DNA from: CAXMQS01 sp964195995
GTDB lineage: Bacteria > Actinomycetota > Acidimicrobiia > Spongiisociales > JAOTWH01
NCBI GenBank assembly: GCA_964195995.1
Contig: CAXMQS010000055.1
Location: 1 to 39,353 of the forward strand
Reading direction: 5' to 3'
DNA length: 39,353 nucleotides
A program made the translations under genes and the position numbers. Below the pieces are notes generated by a model. That model searched no databases. It was not told the origin of the DNA and worked only from the letters and a program-made list of their open reading frames with translations. Positions within the stretch are counted from its first letter, which is position 1. Every line of letters begins with the position of its first letter. Positions 15,183 to 22,535 of this stretch are shown in pieces.

Positions 15183-15715
15183 GGCGCCTCCACCTCCTCC
15201 GGTTCGGGATCTCGCCTCGCCAGCACGATGCCGCCGATAAGGGCGGCCAGCAGCAAGAACGACACCACCTCGAACGGGATGACGAATCGCTCGAAAATCG
15301 AGGTGCCGAGGTCGCTGCTTCGAACGATCCCCTCATTGACCTCAATGTCCTCGAAGAGCGCAAGCAGCGAGCCTGCCATGAGACCGAATATGGCGAGGGC
15401 GATGAGGGCGGCCGGCCAGCGACGCTCATGGTCGAGGGCGGTGTCATAGCCAAGAGGTGCCCGCGTGATCATGATGCCGAAGAGGAACAGCACCACGACG
15501 GCACCGATCGAGACGAGAACGACAGTCCAGGCGACGAACTCGGCGCCGAGCAGGAGGAAGATGCCGGCAGAGCCGGCAAGGGTGGCAACAAGGAACAGCA
15601 CGGCGTGGACGACATTGCGTGAGGTAACGACACGCAACGCACCAGCGATCATGACCACGGCGAGAACTGCGAACACCCAGTTGCCCGGTTCACCAGCCCA
15701 GTCGCCGAAGGTCAT
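15179..15715 (-). CDS. nuoJ: NuoJ of the 11-gene complex I (set 1)
   Basis: NuoJ is a five-helix membrane subunit near the E-channel. The 178-residue protein shows the family features SRNVVHAVLFLVATL and a conserved helix ending FLFGIMITRAPLG. It has a short acidic tail (DPEPEEVEAP). Its ATG overlaps the nuoI1 stop (ATGA). Confidence 0.94.
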   Translation of the reverse strand: MTFGDWAGEPGNWVFAVLAVVMIAGALRVVTSRNVVHAVLFLVATLAGSAGIFLLLGAEFVAWTVVLVSIGAVVVLFLFGIMITRAPLGYDTALDHERRWPAALIALAIFGLMAGSLLALFEDIEVNEGIVRSSDLGTSIFERFVIPFEVVSFLLLAALIGGIVLARRDPEPEEVEAP

Positions 15716-16173
15716 GAGGCCTCCAACGAAGGAGCATCAGGAACGGTGTCGAGCCACTCCGTAAGGCGCTCTATCGGGTGGAGCATGTCGGCGATCTTCG
15801 ACTCCGAGTACTCGTAGTCGGGGCTCCAGAACAGCGCATCGAACGGGCACACCTCGACGCAGATGCCGCAGTACATGCATAGGGCGTAGTCGATGTCGAA
15901 GCGATCCAGGGTCGCCCTCGTTCGCACTCGGCCGCCTTCCTTGGAAGGTGGCTGCTCCTCCTTGTGTCCTTCGATATAGATGCACCAGTCGGGGCACTCC
16001 CTGGCACACAACATGCACACCGTGCAAGCCTCGGTGTCCAGAGCGATGACGCCGCGAGCCCGCGGCACCGGAATCTCCTTCTCCTTGGGGTAGTTGATGG
16101 TGACCGGCTTCTTGAACAGCGTCTTGAGGGTGATCCACATCCCCTTGCCAAGACCCTTGAAGGGAAGGCTCAT
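15712..16173 (-). CDS. nuoI: NuoI of the 11-gene complex I (set 1), 2x[4Fe-4S]
   Basis: NuoI carries clusters N6a and N6b and hands electrons to NuoB. The 153-residue protein has Cys50/53/56/60 (CTVCMLCAREC-P) and Cys99/102/105/109 (CMYCGICVEVC-P), the full set of eight ligands. I choose ATG 16173 (MSLPFKGLG) and not longer in-frame starts: it overlaps the nuoH1 stop as TGATG and gives the expected amphipathic N-terminal helix. It is 55 residues shorter than set 2 NuoI and lacks the latter's C-terminal tail. In a complex without NuoE, F and G, this subunit is where an alternative donor such as ferredoxin is usually thought to dock. Confidence 0.95.
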   Translation of the reverse strand: MSLPFKGLGKGMWITLKTLFKKPVTINYPKEKEIPVPRARGVIALDTEACTVCMLCARECPDWCIYIEGHKEEQPPSKEGGRVRTRATLDRFDIDYALCMYCGICVEVCPFDALFWSPDYEYSESKIADMLHPIERLTEWLDTVPDAPSLEAS

Positions 16174-17201
16174 CAGAACACCACCTTGAAGACGGCCGTG
16201 ACCGCGATGTTGAGGAGTGCCGCCGGGATGAGCCACCGCCAGGCCAGCGACTGCAGCTGGTCCTCGCGCAGGCGGGGGAAGGTCCATCGCATCCAGATGA
16301 ACAAGAAGATCAGCGCGCCCATCTTCGCCGCCAGCACCAGCGGGCCGAGGTACTGCAGCGTGTCGGCAGAGACACCGGGGATCCAGAAGCCACCGAGGAA
16401 CAACGTCGAGGCGATGGCGGCGAGCGCGATCATTCCGGCGTACTCGCCGAGGAAGAACGCCGCGAAGCGAAATCCCGAGTACTCGGTCATGTAGCCGGAC
16501 ACCAGCTCAGACTCGGCGATCGGCATGTCGAACGGCGTTCGCGATAACTCGGCGAGTGACGCCGTGATGAAGATGACGAAGCCGATCAGCTGACCGCCAA
16601 GAATGTAAGGAAGGGCGATGTCGACGCTGCCGATCGTCCACACAGTGTGCGTCTGAGCCTCGACGATCCCGCCGAGAGACATCGTGCCCGCCTGGATGGC
16701 AACGCCTACCGCCGCCAAGACGAGAGGTAGCTCGTACGCGATCAACTGGCCGGCCGCCCGCAAGCCACCCATCAACGAGTACTTGTTGGCCGAGGACCAC
16801 CCGGCCATCAGCACCCCGATCGTCGAGATTGAGGAAACGGCCAGCAGGTAGAACAGGCCGAGGTCGAGGTCGCGCACGCTGAGATCCGGACCCCACGGAA
16901 TGATGACGAATGTGGCGACGGTGCCGCCGAGTACGACGTAGGGGGCCGCCTTGTAGACGAAGGGGTCGGCGTCGTCCGGCATGAGGTCTTCCTTCTGGAA
17001 GAACTTCACACCGTCGGCGATGGGCTGTGCCCAGCCGAAACGACCGCCGGCGAAGTAGGGCCCTATCCGGCTCTGCATGTGCGCGGAGATCTTGAGCTCG
17101 CCGAAGATGGCTACCAGGGCGGCTCCCGAAATGACTGCCGCGATGAGGCCCATCTTGATGACGAGAAGCAGCCAGAAGTTGATTTCCAGCGCCAGGATCA
17201 T
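16173..17201 (-). CDS. nuoH: NuoH of the 11-gene complex I (set 1)
   Basis: NuoH forms the floor of the quinone chamber and the start of the E-channel. The 342-residue membrane protein shows the family blocks SRIGPYFAG (44-52), ADGVKFFQKED, LAGWSSANKYSL, and AELSRTPFDMP followed by the cytoplasmic acidic loop. In that loop it reads PIAESELVSGYMTEY (227-241), so Ile228 stands where most NuoH proteins, including set 2 (Glu235), have the first Glu of EAE. The codon is ATC. The rest of the loop glutamates (230, 232, 240) are kept. It is followed by nuoI1 with a TGATG overlap. Confidence 0.95.
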   Translation of the reverse strand: MILALEINFWLLLVIKMGLIAAVISGAALVAIFGELKISAHMQSRIGPYFAGGRFGWAQPIADGVKFFQKEDLMPDDADPFVYKAAPYVVLGGTVATFVIIPWGPDLSVRDLDLGLFYLLAVSSISTIGVLMAGWSSANKYSLMGGLRAAGQLIAYELPLVLAAVGVAIQAGTMSLGGIVEAQTHTVWTIGSVDIALPYILGGQLIGFVIFITASLAELSRTPFDMPIAESELVSGYMTEYSGFRFAAFFLGEYAGMIALAAIASTLFLGGFWIPGVSADTLQYLGPLVLAAKMGALIFLFIWMRWTFPRLREDQLQSLAWRWLIPAALLNIAVTAVFKVVF

Positions 17202-17224
17202 CGAACGTTCCAGTGCCGCGGCAT

Positions 17225-17275
17225 AGCCCCCCTCCCCGGCCTACGGCCGGGACTCCCCCCAAGAGGGGGAGAAAC
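17225..17275. repeat. Double-hairpin repeat between nuoH1 and nuoD1
   Basis: This has the same layout as the 54-nt repeats at 14680 and 14761: AGCCCCCCTCCC, a CCCGGCC-TAC-GGCCGGG hairpin (17235-17251), then ACTCCCCCCAAGAGGGGGAG and GAAAC. It occupies the only sizeable gap (97 nt) in the first half of the set 1 operon. Stem sequences vary while the layout is kept, as expected of REP-like elements. Confidence 0.8.
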
Positions 17276-17298
17276 AATGGAGGCAGGCTCGACGAACA

Positions 17299-18489
17299 TC
17301 ATCGGTCGACGTCTCCGAGCACGAAGTCCAGGGAGCCGAGGATGGCGATGATGTCGGGGATGAGGATGCCCTTGAGGATCCACTGCAGGATGGACAGGTT
17401 GGAGAACGAGGCAGTGCGGATCTTGACCCGATAGGGAATGCGTCCACCCTCCGACACCACGAAGTAACCCATCTCCCCCTTGGGATTCTCGGCTCGAACG
17501 TAGACCTGGCCCTTCGGCACCTTGATGATGCGCGGCACCTTGGCCTGGAGTTCGCCCGATGGAATTCCCTCGATGGCTTGGGAAATGATGCGGGCGGCCT
17601 GACGGATCTCCTCAAGCCGCACCTGATAGCGGTCCCAGCAGTCGCCGTTCTCGCCGACCGCGACATCGAAGTCGAAGAGGTCGTATGGCAGATAGTCGTC
17701 GACCTTGCGGACGTCGAACGGGACTCCCGATGCCCGCAGGTTGGGGCCGCTGACGCCGTACGACTTGGCGATCTCGACCGGGATCACGCCTACGCCCTTG
17801 GTGCGGGCCTGGAAGATCTCGTTTCCGGACACCAGCCCTTCGAGGTCGTCGCACACCGACACGACGCGTTCCATCGCCACCCTGGTCTCGTCCAGGAATC
17901 CGGCGGGAAGGTCCTGGCTTACCTTCTTGGTCGTGGCCCCGGCGCCGGCTGCGGGCTTGACGCCGCCGATGCGGTTGAAGTTGGGATGGAAGCGGCCGCC
18001 GGTGACGCTCTCCAGCAGGTCCAGGATCCGTTCCCGCTCGCGCAGCGCGTGCATCAAAGGCGTCGCCGCTCCGATCTCGAGCGGGTAAGAGGAGGCGAAG
18101 ATGAGATGGCTCGAGATACGGGCCATCTCGGTAAGGATGAGCCTGATGTACTGGGCCCTCGGCGGTGCTTCGACGCCCATGAGCCGTTCGGCGGCGACCA
18201 TGAACGGGATCTCGTTGGCGAACCCCGACACCCAGTCGATGCGGTTGACGAGCGCGGTGATCTGCGGATAGGTCCGCACCTCTGTCAGCTTCTCGTAGCC
18301 GCGGTGCATGTAGCCGATGACCGGCTCGACCTCGCTCACCCTCTCTCCGTCGACCTTGGCGACGAGCCGCAATACGCCGTGGGTTGATGGATGCTGCGGC
18401 CCGATGTTCAGCGTCATCTCGGCCGTCTCCAACTCGATCGAAACGGCAGCCTCGGAGAGATGCATCATGATTTCGGGAGGAGTCGTCAC
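17299..18489 (-). CDS. nuoD: NuoD of the 11-gene complex I (set 1)
   Basis: NuoD, with NuoB, forms the quinone reduction site. The 396-residue protein has NIGPQHPSTHGVLR (His33, His38), GYMHRGYEKL (His62, Arg63) and the C-terminal LDFVLGDVDR. Two residues stand out. Trp86 (VNRIDWVSGF) is at the position of the quinone-headgroup tyrosine (Thermus Nqo4 Tyr87, bovine Tyr108). Arg63 aligns with bovine NDUFS2 Arg85, the NDUFAF7 target (23 residues before the aromatic in both). The GTG start at 18489 overlaps the nuoC1 stop (GTGA); the MMHLSEAA methionines are an alternative. A hairpin repeat follows the gene. Confidence 0.95.
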   Translation of the reverse strand: MTTPPEIMMHLSEAAVSIELETAEMTLNIGPQHPSTHGVLRLVAKVDGERVSEVEPVIGYMHRGYEKLTEVRTYPQITALVNRIDWVSGFANEIPFMVAAERLMGVEAPPRAQYIRLILTEMARISSHLIFASSYPLEIGAATPLMHALRERERILDLLESVTGGRFHPNFNRIGGVKPAAGAGATTKKVSQDLPAGFLDETRVAMERVVSVCDDLEGLVSGNEIFQARTKGVGVIPVEIAKSYGVSGPNLRASGVPFDVRKVDDYLPYDLFDFDVAVGENGDCWDRYQVRLEEIRQAARIISQAIEGIPSGELQAKVPRIIKVPKGQVYVRAENPKGEMGYFVVSEGGRIPYRVKIRTASFSNLSILQWILKGILIPDIIAILGSLDFVLGDVDR

Positions 18490-19136
18490 TCTGTGTCCCC
18501 CTCGTCGGACTCTGTCGCTTCAGCCGGAGGCGCCTCAGGGTTCTCGGTCGAGGGCATGTCCTCGACGTCGACCTTCCCCGGCCACGGCTTCACCTCGCGG
18601 CTCAACAGCGGAAACGACTTCAACAGCGGATGGCCTTCGAACTCACTGGGCAGATACAACTTGACGAGGTTGGGGTGGCCCGCGAAGTCGATACCGAACA
18701 TCTCGGCAGTCTCTCGCTCGTGCCACTCGGCTCCGGCGAACAGCGGAGTCAGCGTCGGCAATGAGGCGTCGTCCTTCGAGAGGTCGACCGAGAAGATGAC
18801 CTTGCGTGAATCTGTGAGTGTCGACAGCATGCACAGCACCTCGAACCGCTCCTCGACGGCGTCGGGTTCGGCCACTCCTTCACCAAGCGTTGTCTCCTTG
18901 GTCCAATCGATGGCGCTCAGCCAGTTGAAGAAGTCGAGCCCCGCCTCGTCTCTAGCTGCCGTGATGGCGGCAGACCAGTTGCCTTTTTCAACAGCGACCT
19001 TGGCCGTTCCGAATTCGGCCTGGCCGACGGTGCCTCCGACGGCGGCGGCTACTGCAGTAGCCAGTTCAGCCGTCTCGTCGGCAGCGGTTTCCGATGGATC
19101 CGGGGGGGAGGTGGTCTCAGACGGGCTGTCGGTCAC
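18486..19136 (-). CDS. nuoC: NuoC of the 11-gene complex I (set 1)
   Basis: NuoC is the 30-kDa-type subunit of the peripheral arm, with no cofactor. The 216-residue protein has the family blocks HERETAEMFGIDFAGHP and FEGHPLLKSFPL. It carries a Ser/Thr/Asp/Glu-rich N-terminal extension of about 30 residues and an acidic C-terminal extension of about 35 residues, making it longer than set 2 NuoC (148). It starts with GTG 19136 and overlaps nuoB1 by 20 nt. Confidence 0.94.
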   Translation of the reverse strand: MTDSPSETTSPPDPSETAADETAELATAVAAAVGGTVGQAEFGTAKVAVEKGNWSAAITAARDEAGLDFFNWLSAIDWTKETTLGEGVAEPDAVEERFEVLCMLSTLTDSRKVIFSVDLSKDDASLPTLTPLFAGAEWHERETAEMFGIDFAGHPNLVKLYLPSEFEGHPLLKSFPLLSREVKPWPGKVDVEDMPSTENPEAPPAEATESDEGDTE

Positions 19137-19614
19137 GTTCGTTCCACTTCTCGCGCACGTCTTCTTTGGCGATCTGTTGCTGCAGCATGACGATCCCCTC
19201 CATCAGCGCCTCCGGGCGGGGAGGACATCCGGGAACGTAGACATCGACGGGCAGGATCTGATCGACGCCCTTGGTGACCGAATACGAATCCCAATAGGGA
19301 CCGCCGCAGTTCGAGCACGAGCCCATCGAAATGACGTACTTGGGCTCGGGCATCTGGTCGTAGAGCCGCTTGATGGCGGGGGCCATCTTGTCGGTGACGG
19401 TGCCGGCGATAATCATGAGATCTGCCTGGCGCGGCGAGGCCGGCAACGGGATGATGCCGAACCGCATGAAGTCGTAGCGAGGGCCAGACGCAGCCATCAT
19501 CTCGATGGCGCAACACGCCAGACCAAATTGGAACATCCACAGTGAGTACTTGCGCGACCAGTTGAGCAGCCACGACAACGGCTTCGGCGCCCCGAACTTC
19601 TCGATCACTCCCAT
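19117..19614 (-). CDS. nuoB: NuoB of the 11-gene complex I (set 1), cluster N2
   Basis: NuoB holds the terminal [4Fe-4S] cluster N2, which reduces quinone. The 165-residue protein has all four ligand cysteines: tandem Cys34-Cys35 (FGLACCAIEMM), Cys100 (SMGSCSNCGG) and Cys130 (VPGCPPRP). The GSCSNCGG form has an extra Cys103, where set 2 has Ser. The ATG at 19614 lies within the end of nuoA1 (10-nt overlap). Confidence 0.97.
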   Translation of the reverse strand: MGVIEKFGAPKPLSWLLNWSRKYSLWMFQFGLACCAIEMMAASGPRYDFMRFGIIPLPASPRQADLMIIAGTVTDKMAPAIKRLYDQMPEPKYVISMGSCSNCGGPYWDSYSVTKGVDQILPVDVYVPGCPPRPEALMEGIVMLQQQIAKEDVREKWNERDRQPV

Positions 19615-19985
19615 CGCAGCACCTTCTTGCGGATGGCATAGACCAGGCCGAGCACGAGGACGACGATGAAGATCAGCATCTCAACGAGCACAAAACCGCC
19701 CATGCCGGCGTCCGCGAAGTCTTCGAGCTGGATGGCCCAGGGGAAGATGAATACGGCCTCAACGTCGAAGATCAGGAACAGCAAGGCAAAGATGTAGTAA
19801 CGGACGTGGGATTGGCTCCAGCCGCTCCCAACTGGGTCGATCCCGCACTCGTAGATCTTGGACTTCTCGGCGTTCGGCTTGTTCGGCCGGATAAGCGCCG
19901 CGGCGCCTAAAGCGACTCCAATGAGAGCTACGCCAAGCCCGATGAACGCGGCGACGGTTATGTAGTCCTCGAAGTACTGATCCAC
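19605..19985 (-). CDS. nuoA: NuoA of the 11-gene complex I (set 1), first gene
   Basis: NuoA is a three-helix membrane subunit whose first loop reaches the quinone site. The 126-residue protein shows SKIYECGIDPVG and FDVEAVFIFPWA, both standard. The loop has Cys47 in YECG, the position of mitochondrial ND3 Cys39, while set 2 has Ser. The start is GTG 19985 with GAGGGA about 7 nt upstream. It opens the set 1 operon, behind a TATAAT sequence. Confidence 0.95.
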   Translation of the reverse strand: MDQYFEDYITVAAFIGLGVALIGVALGAAALIRPNKPNAEKSKIYECGIDPVGSGWSQSHVRYYIFALLFLIFDVEAVFIFPWAIQLEDFADAGMGGFVLVEMLIFIVVLVLGLVYAIRKKVLRWE

Positions 19986-20013
19986 CCGTGTCCCTCAGAG
20001 AAAATCTCGCTGA

Positions 20014-20019
20014 ATTATA
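20014..20019 (-). promoter_or_regulatory. Candidate -10 element for the set 1 nuo operon
   Basis: On the minus strand a perfect TATAAT lies about 29 nt upstream of the nuoA1 GTG, giving a leader of roughly 20 nt with the GAGGGA ribosome site. No good -35 hexamer is visible about 17 nt further upstream. The 126-nt spacer is shared with the divergent phosphodiesterase gene. Confidence 0.6.
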
Positions 20020-20111
20020 AGAGTGGGGGGTGGTAGCGCCCGCCGACCGTTGCTCCCCCTCCCAGCCACGGGACGGGGGCGAGGAAGAGCCCGCTCCCTA
20101 CCCTCCCGCCC

Positions 20112-21188
20112 ATGACCCCTCCCGATTACGACGGCGGCTCGATCGTCAACTTGATGGCCAGCATCGAGCGTCGCCTCACTGGGAGTTCCCAGTCGGCGGT
20201 TCTCACCGATGACCTGCTACCGGAGGCATCGAGCTACCTAGTTGTGCTGTTCGATGGTCTCGGTGACGGCCAGCTCGCCCATCAAGGCGCCGCTCCGCTC
20301 GCCGAGTCTCGGGTGGGGACGCTCGACACGACCTTTCCCGCAACGACGACAACCGCGCTGGCGTCGTTCGCGACGGCAACCTCGCCCGTCGAGCACGGCC
20401 TCCTCGGCTACGAGATGTGGCTCCCCGAGGCTGGAAAGGCCATCAATACGATCCACTGGACGCCTGTTGGCGGAGGCGCCGTCGTCGACATTGATTTCGA
20501 TGCCTTTCTTCCTGCACCCAACTTGTGGGAGCGGCTGGTAGCCGCCGGCCTCGAGCCGGTGACCGTTCAGCCGGCAGCATTCGCCGGAACTCCGATGTCG
20601 CGTGTGCTCTACCGGGGCTGTCGCTACGAACCGGCCGACACCTACGAAGTGTGGCTCGAGGCTGCGGTCTCGCTGGCCGCCGAGCCTGGTCGCCTGGTAT
20701 TCGCCTACTTCGGCGCCGTCGACGTTGCCGCCCATCTCAAAGGCCAGGACAGCGACGAATACGCCGGCGCCCTGCGTCTGGCCGCCGCTATCTGGGAACA
20801 ACTCGCGGCGCGCCTGCCCGACGGGGCCGCCCTCATCGGGACCGCTGACCACGGTCACGTAGACGCCACCGAAAGGGTGAAGCTCGGCGACGACCTGCAG
20901 CGCAAGGGGGAGGTCTATGGAGGTGGCCGTGTCATCTTCGCCAGGAACGACGTGTCCGAGATGGTCGAGGGGCTACCGGCAATCTGGGTGGACGGAGCAG
21001 AACTCGCCACCTGGTTCGGTTCACGCCAGCCGCATCCACTCTTCGCCGAGCGAGCGCCTGCCGGCGCGATCGTCGCCGACGATGGCGTCCGCCTCCTCCA
21101 TCGAAACAGCGACGAGCGGCTCATCGGCGTGCACGGCAGCCTCTCCGAAGCCGAGCGGCTGGTGCCGCTACTGATCGACGTTCGCTGA
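20112..21188 (+). CDS. Type I phosphodiesterase / nucleotide pyrophosphatase-like protein
   Basis: Members of this alkaline-phosphatase-superfamily group cleave phosphodiesters or pyrophosphates with two metal ions. The 358-residue protein has Asp48 (LFDGLGDG), the nucleophile region FPATTTTAL (Thr78-81), SPVEHG (His95), DVAAHLKG (Asp204, His208) and TADHGHV (Asp246, His247, His249), together a full metal-binding set. No signal peptide is evident, so it is probably cytoplasmic. The ATG at 20112 has no clear ribosome site. It is divergent from nuoA1. Substrate is unknown. Confidence 0.88.
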   Translation: MTPPDYDGGSIVNLMASIERRLTGSSQSAVLTDDLLPEASSYLVVLFDGLGDGQLAHQGAAPLAESRVGTLDTTFPATTTTALASFATATSPVEHGLLGYEMWLPEAGKAINTIHWTPVGGGAVVDIDFDAFLPAPNLWERLVAAGLEPVTVQPAAFAGTPMSRVLYRGCRYEPADTYEVWLEAAVSLAAEPGRLVFAYFGAVDVAAHLKGQDSDEYAGALRLAAAIWEQLAARLPDGAALIGTADHGHVDATERVKLGDDLQRKGEVYGGGRVIFARNDVSEMVEGLPAIWVDGAELATWFGSRQPHPLFAERAPAGAIVADDGVRLLHRNSDERLIGVHGSLSEAERLVPLLIDVR

Positions 21189-21205
21189 GCTGCAGCCTCC
21201 GTCGG

Positions 21206-21225
21206 GTCACGGAAGGTCCCGTGAC
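21206..21225. terminator. Inverted repeat after phosphodiesterase gene
   Basis: GTCACGG-N6-CCGTGAC is a perfect 7-bp stem 18 nt after the phosphodiesterase stop. It could be a terminator (no T run) or an operator for the small gene at 21298. Confidence 0.4.
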
Positions 21226-21297
21226 ATCCTCCCCTATCGGGCCACTCCCGGACGTGAGAGGTTTGTGTAGTGTCAGAAGGGGAAAGGGAGTACCACC

Positions 21298-21600
21298 ATG
21301 TTGCACATGATCGTCAACACTCACGACGCGGAAAGCTGCGCGTTCAGGAACGATGAACTCAAGGAGACGATGACTGGAGGCTTCGGAGCAATGGCGGAGG
21401 CCGCAGCGGCGAAGGGGGCGACGCTCCAGAACGCCTGGGCCAACATGGCGTCGCACACTGTGTTCGCGCTGATGGAAGCGCCCAACGGCCACGTGGTCGA
21501 CGAAGTGCTGCGCGACACCGGCCTGGTCGGCCTCACGGTAAGTCGCGTCTACACCGTGAACACCATGGAAGTCGCCCTGGAGGCAGCCAGCGCCAGCTAG
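21298..21600 (+). CDS. Small alpha/beta-barrel-like protein of unknown function
   Basis: This is a 100-residue soluble protein. It starts MLHMIVNTHDAESCAF and ends with VDEVLRDTGLVGLTVSRVYTVNTMEVAL. A beta strand, helices and two further strands suggest a ferredoxin-like dimeric alpha-beta barrel as in several small DUF families, but I do not recognise the family. A strong AAAGGGAG ribosome site lies about 8 nt before the ATG. A TAGTGT at 21268 might be a -10 element. No function can be assigned. Confidence 0.75.
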   Translation: MLHMIVNTHDAESCAFRNDELKETMTGGFGAMAEAAAAKGATLQNAWANMASHTVFALMEAPNGHVVDEVLRDTGLVGLTVSRVYTVNTMEVALEAASAS

Positions 21601-21657
21601 CAAGTCTGCATAGTCCGCTGGGAGTTCAGCCAGGCGGCCCAGCTTGAAAGGCCGGGC

Positions 21658-21700
21658 CGGGGTCGGCGCACTACCACTCCCGTAACGAGGAGCAACGGCC
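21658..21700 (-). pseudogene. Fragment of a SnoaL-like gene 3' end
   Basis: These 43 bases match 22154-22196, the 3' end of the SnoaL-like gene, at 39 of 43 positions. On the minus strand the fragment reads RCSSLREW then a TAG where the intact gene has a second Trp. Matching stops on both sides, so this is a remnant or a partial duplication and not a gene. The rest of 21601-21774 shows nothing coding. Confidence 0.5.
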
Positions 21701-21774
21701 GGCAGTCTCTCCGGAGCTGAGCGGCGGTTTCCGCCACTGATTGGCGATTGCTGAACAGAAGTCCGTCTGGGACT

Positions 21775-22032
21775 TCAGGCGATCCAGACCACCAGGCCGA
21801 CGAGGGCCAGGACCGCAATCCCGCCGGCTAATGCTGGAAGAGCCCACCTCGAAGCGGATCCCTCGTGCCGCGTTGCCAGCGGCATCCAGATGCCGGCGGC
21901 AAGGATGCCACCCATCCACAGCAGGCTCGGTTCAAAGATCCAGAAGAGGGCAACCAAGAGGACGGTCGCGGCCGCCGCCGCAACCAATCTGCTTGGACTT
22001 ACCCGGGGCTGGCTCAGTCGCGTGTCACTCAT
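21775..22032 (-). CDS. Small three-helix membrane protein
   Basis: An 85-residue protein with three hydrophobic segments (about residues 15-33, 37-52 and 62-83): VAAAAATVLLVALFWIF, LLWMGGILAAGIWMPL and ALPALAGGIAVLALVGLVVW. I choose ATG 22032 (MSDTRLSQ) because GGAG lies 7 nt before it; an in-frame ATG at 22062 has no such site. Family not recognised. It lies downstream of the SnoaL-like gene on the same strand, but a hairpin stands between them. Confidence 0.65.
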   Translation of the reverse strand: MSDTRLSQPRVSPSRLVAAAAATVLLVALFWIFEPSLLWMGGILAAGIWMPLATRHEGSASRWALPALAGGIAVLALVGLVVWIA

Positions 22033-22090
22033 GTCGTTCTCCGTGAGTTCAAGAACGGCCATCCTGCCCTTGATCGCTCGCCGCCCAGTA

Positions 22091-22104
22091 GGGCCGAAAG
22101 GCCC
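22091..22104. terminator. GNRA-loop hairpin after SnoaL-like gene
   Basis: GGGCC-GAAA-GGCCC, a 5-bp all-GC stem, lies 30 nt beyond the stop of the SnoaL-like gene (minus strand), without a T run. It plausibly ends the transcript coming from the set 2 operon. Confidence 0.4.
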
Positions 22105-22133
22105 AACACCGGGGAGGTTGCCTTAGAAGCCGC

Positions 22134-22535
22134 CTAGGCGCGGAACGCTGGAGCGGGGTCGGCGTGCCACCACTCCCGTAACGAGGAGCAGCGGCCCTCC
22201 TCGTCGAACGACAACAGAAAGACGCCCTCGAGGCGGGTGGGCTCATCGTTGGCGGTGTTCCGGTATGAGGCGCCGAAAAGCGCAACCGGCGGGTCCACCG
22301 ACACGATCTCGAAGTGGAACGAAACCCCCCCCTGGTGCTGCTCCATCATCCCCGCATAGGCGGCGATGGCATCGGTGCCCACCATGGGCTCGGCGAAGGG
22401 GCTTTCCGAATAGAGGGCGTCATCGGCGAAGAGTGCGGCGAATCCTGGTCCATCGTTGGTCTCCCAGGCTCGCCCGTAGGCCTCCAACCACGAAGCCAGC
22501 ATCCGAGCGGACGGATCGGGCGAACTAGGGGCCAT
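22134..22535 (-). CDS. SnoaL-like / NTF2-fold protein
   Basis: A 133-residue protein of the NTF2-like cone fold, whose members bind or convert small molecules. Typical elements are the first helix LASWLEAYGRAWETNDGPGFAALFADDALYSES, the turn PFAEPMVGTDAIAAY, and the closing strand GRCSSLREWWHAD. No specific catalytic set can be named. The start ATG at 22535 lies within the end of the bactofilin-like gene (11-nt overlap), so it is probably the last gene of that transcript. Confidence 0.82.
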   Translation of the reverse strand: MAPSSPDPSARMLASWLEAYGRAWETNDGPGFAALFADDALYSESPFAEPMVGTDAIAAYAGMMEQHQGGVSFHFEIVSVDPPVALFGASYRNTANDEPTRLEGVFLLSFDEEGRCSSLREWWHADPAPAFRA

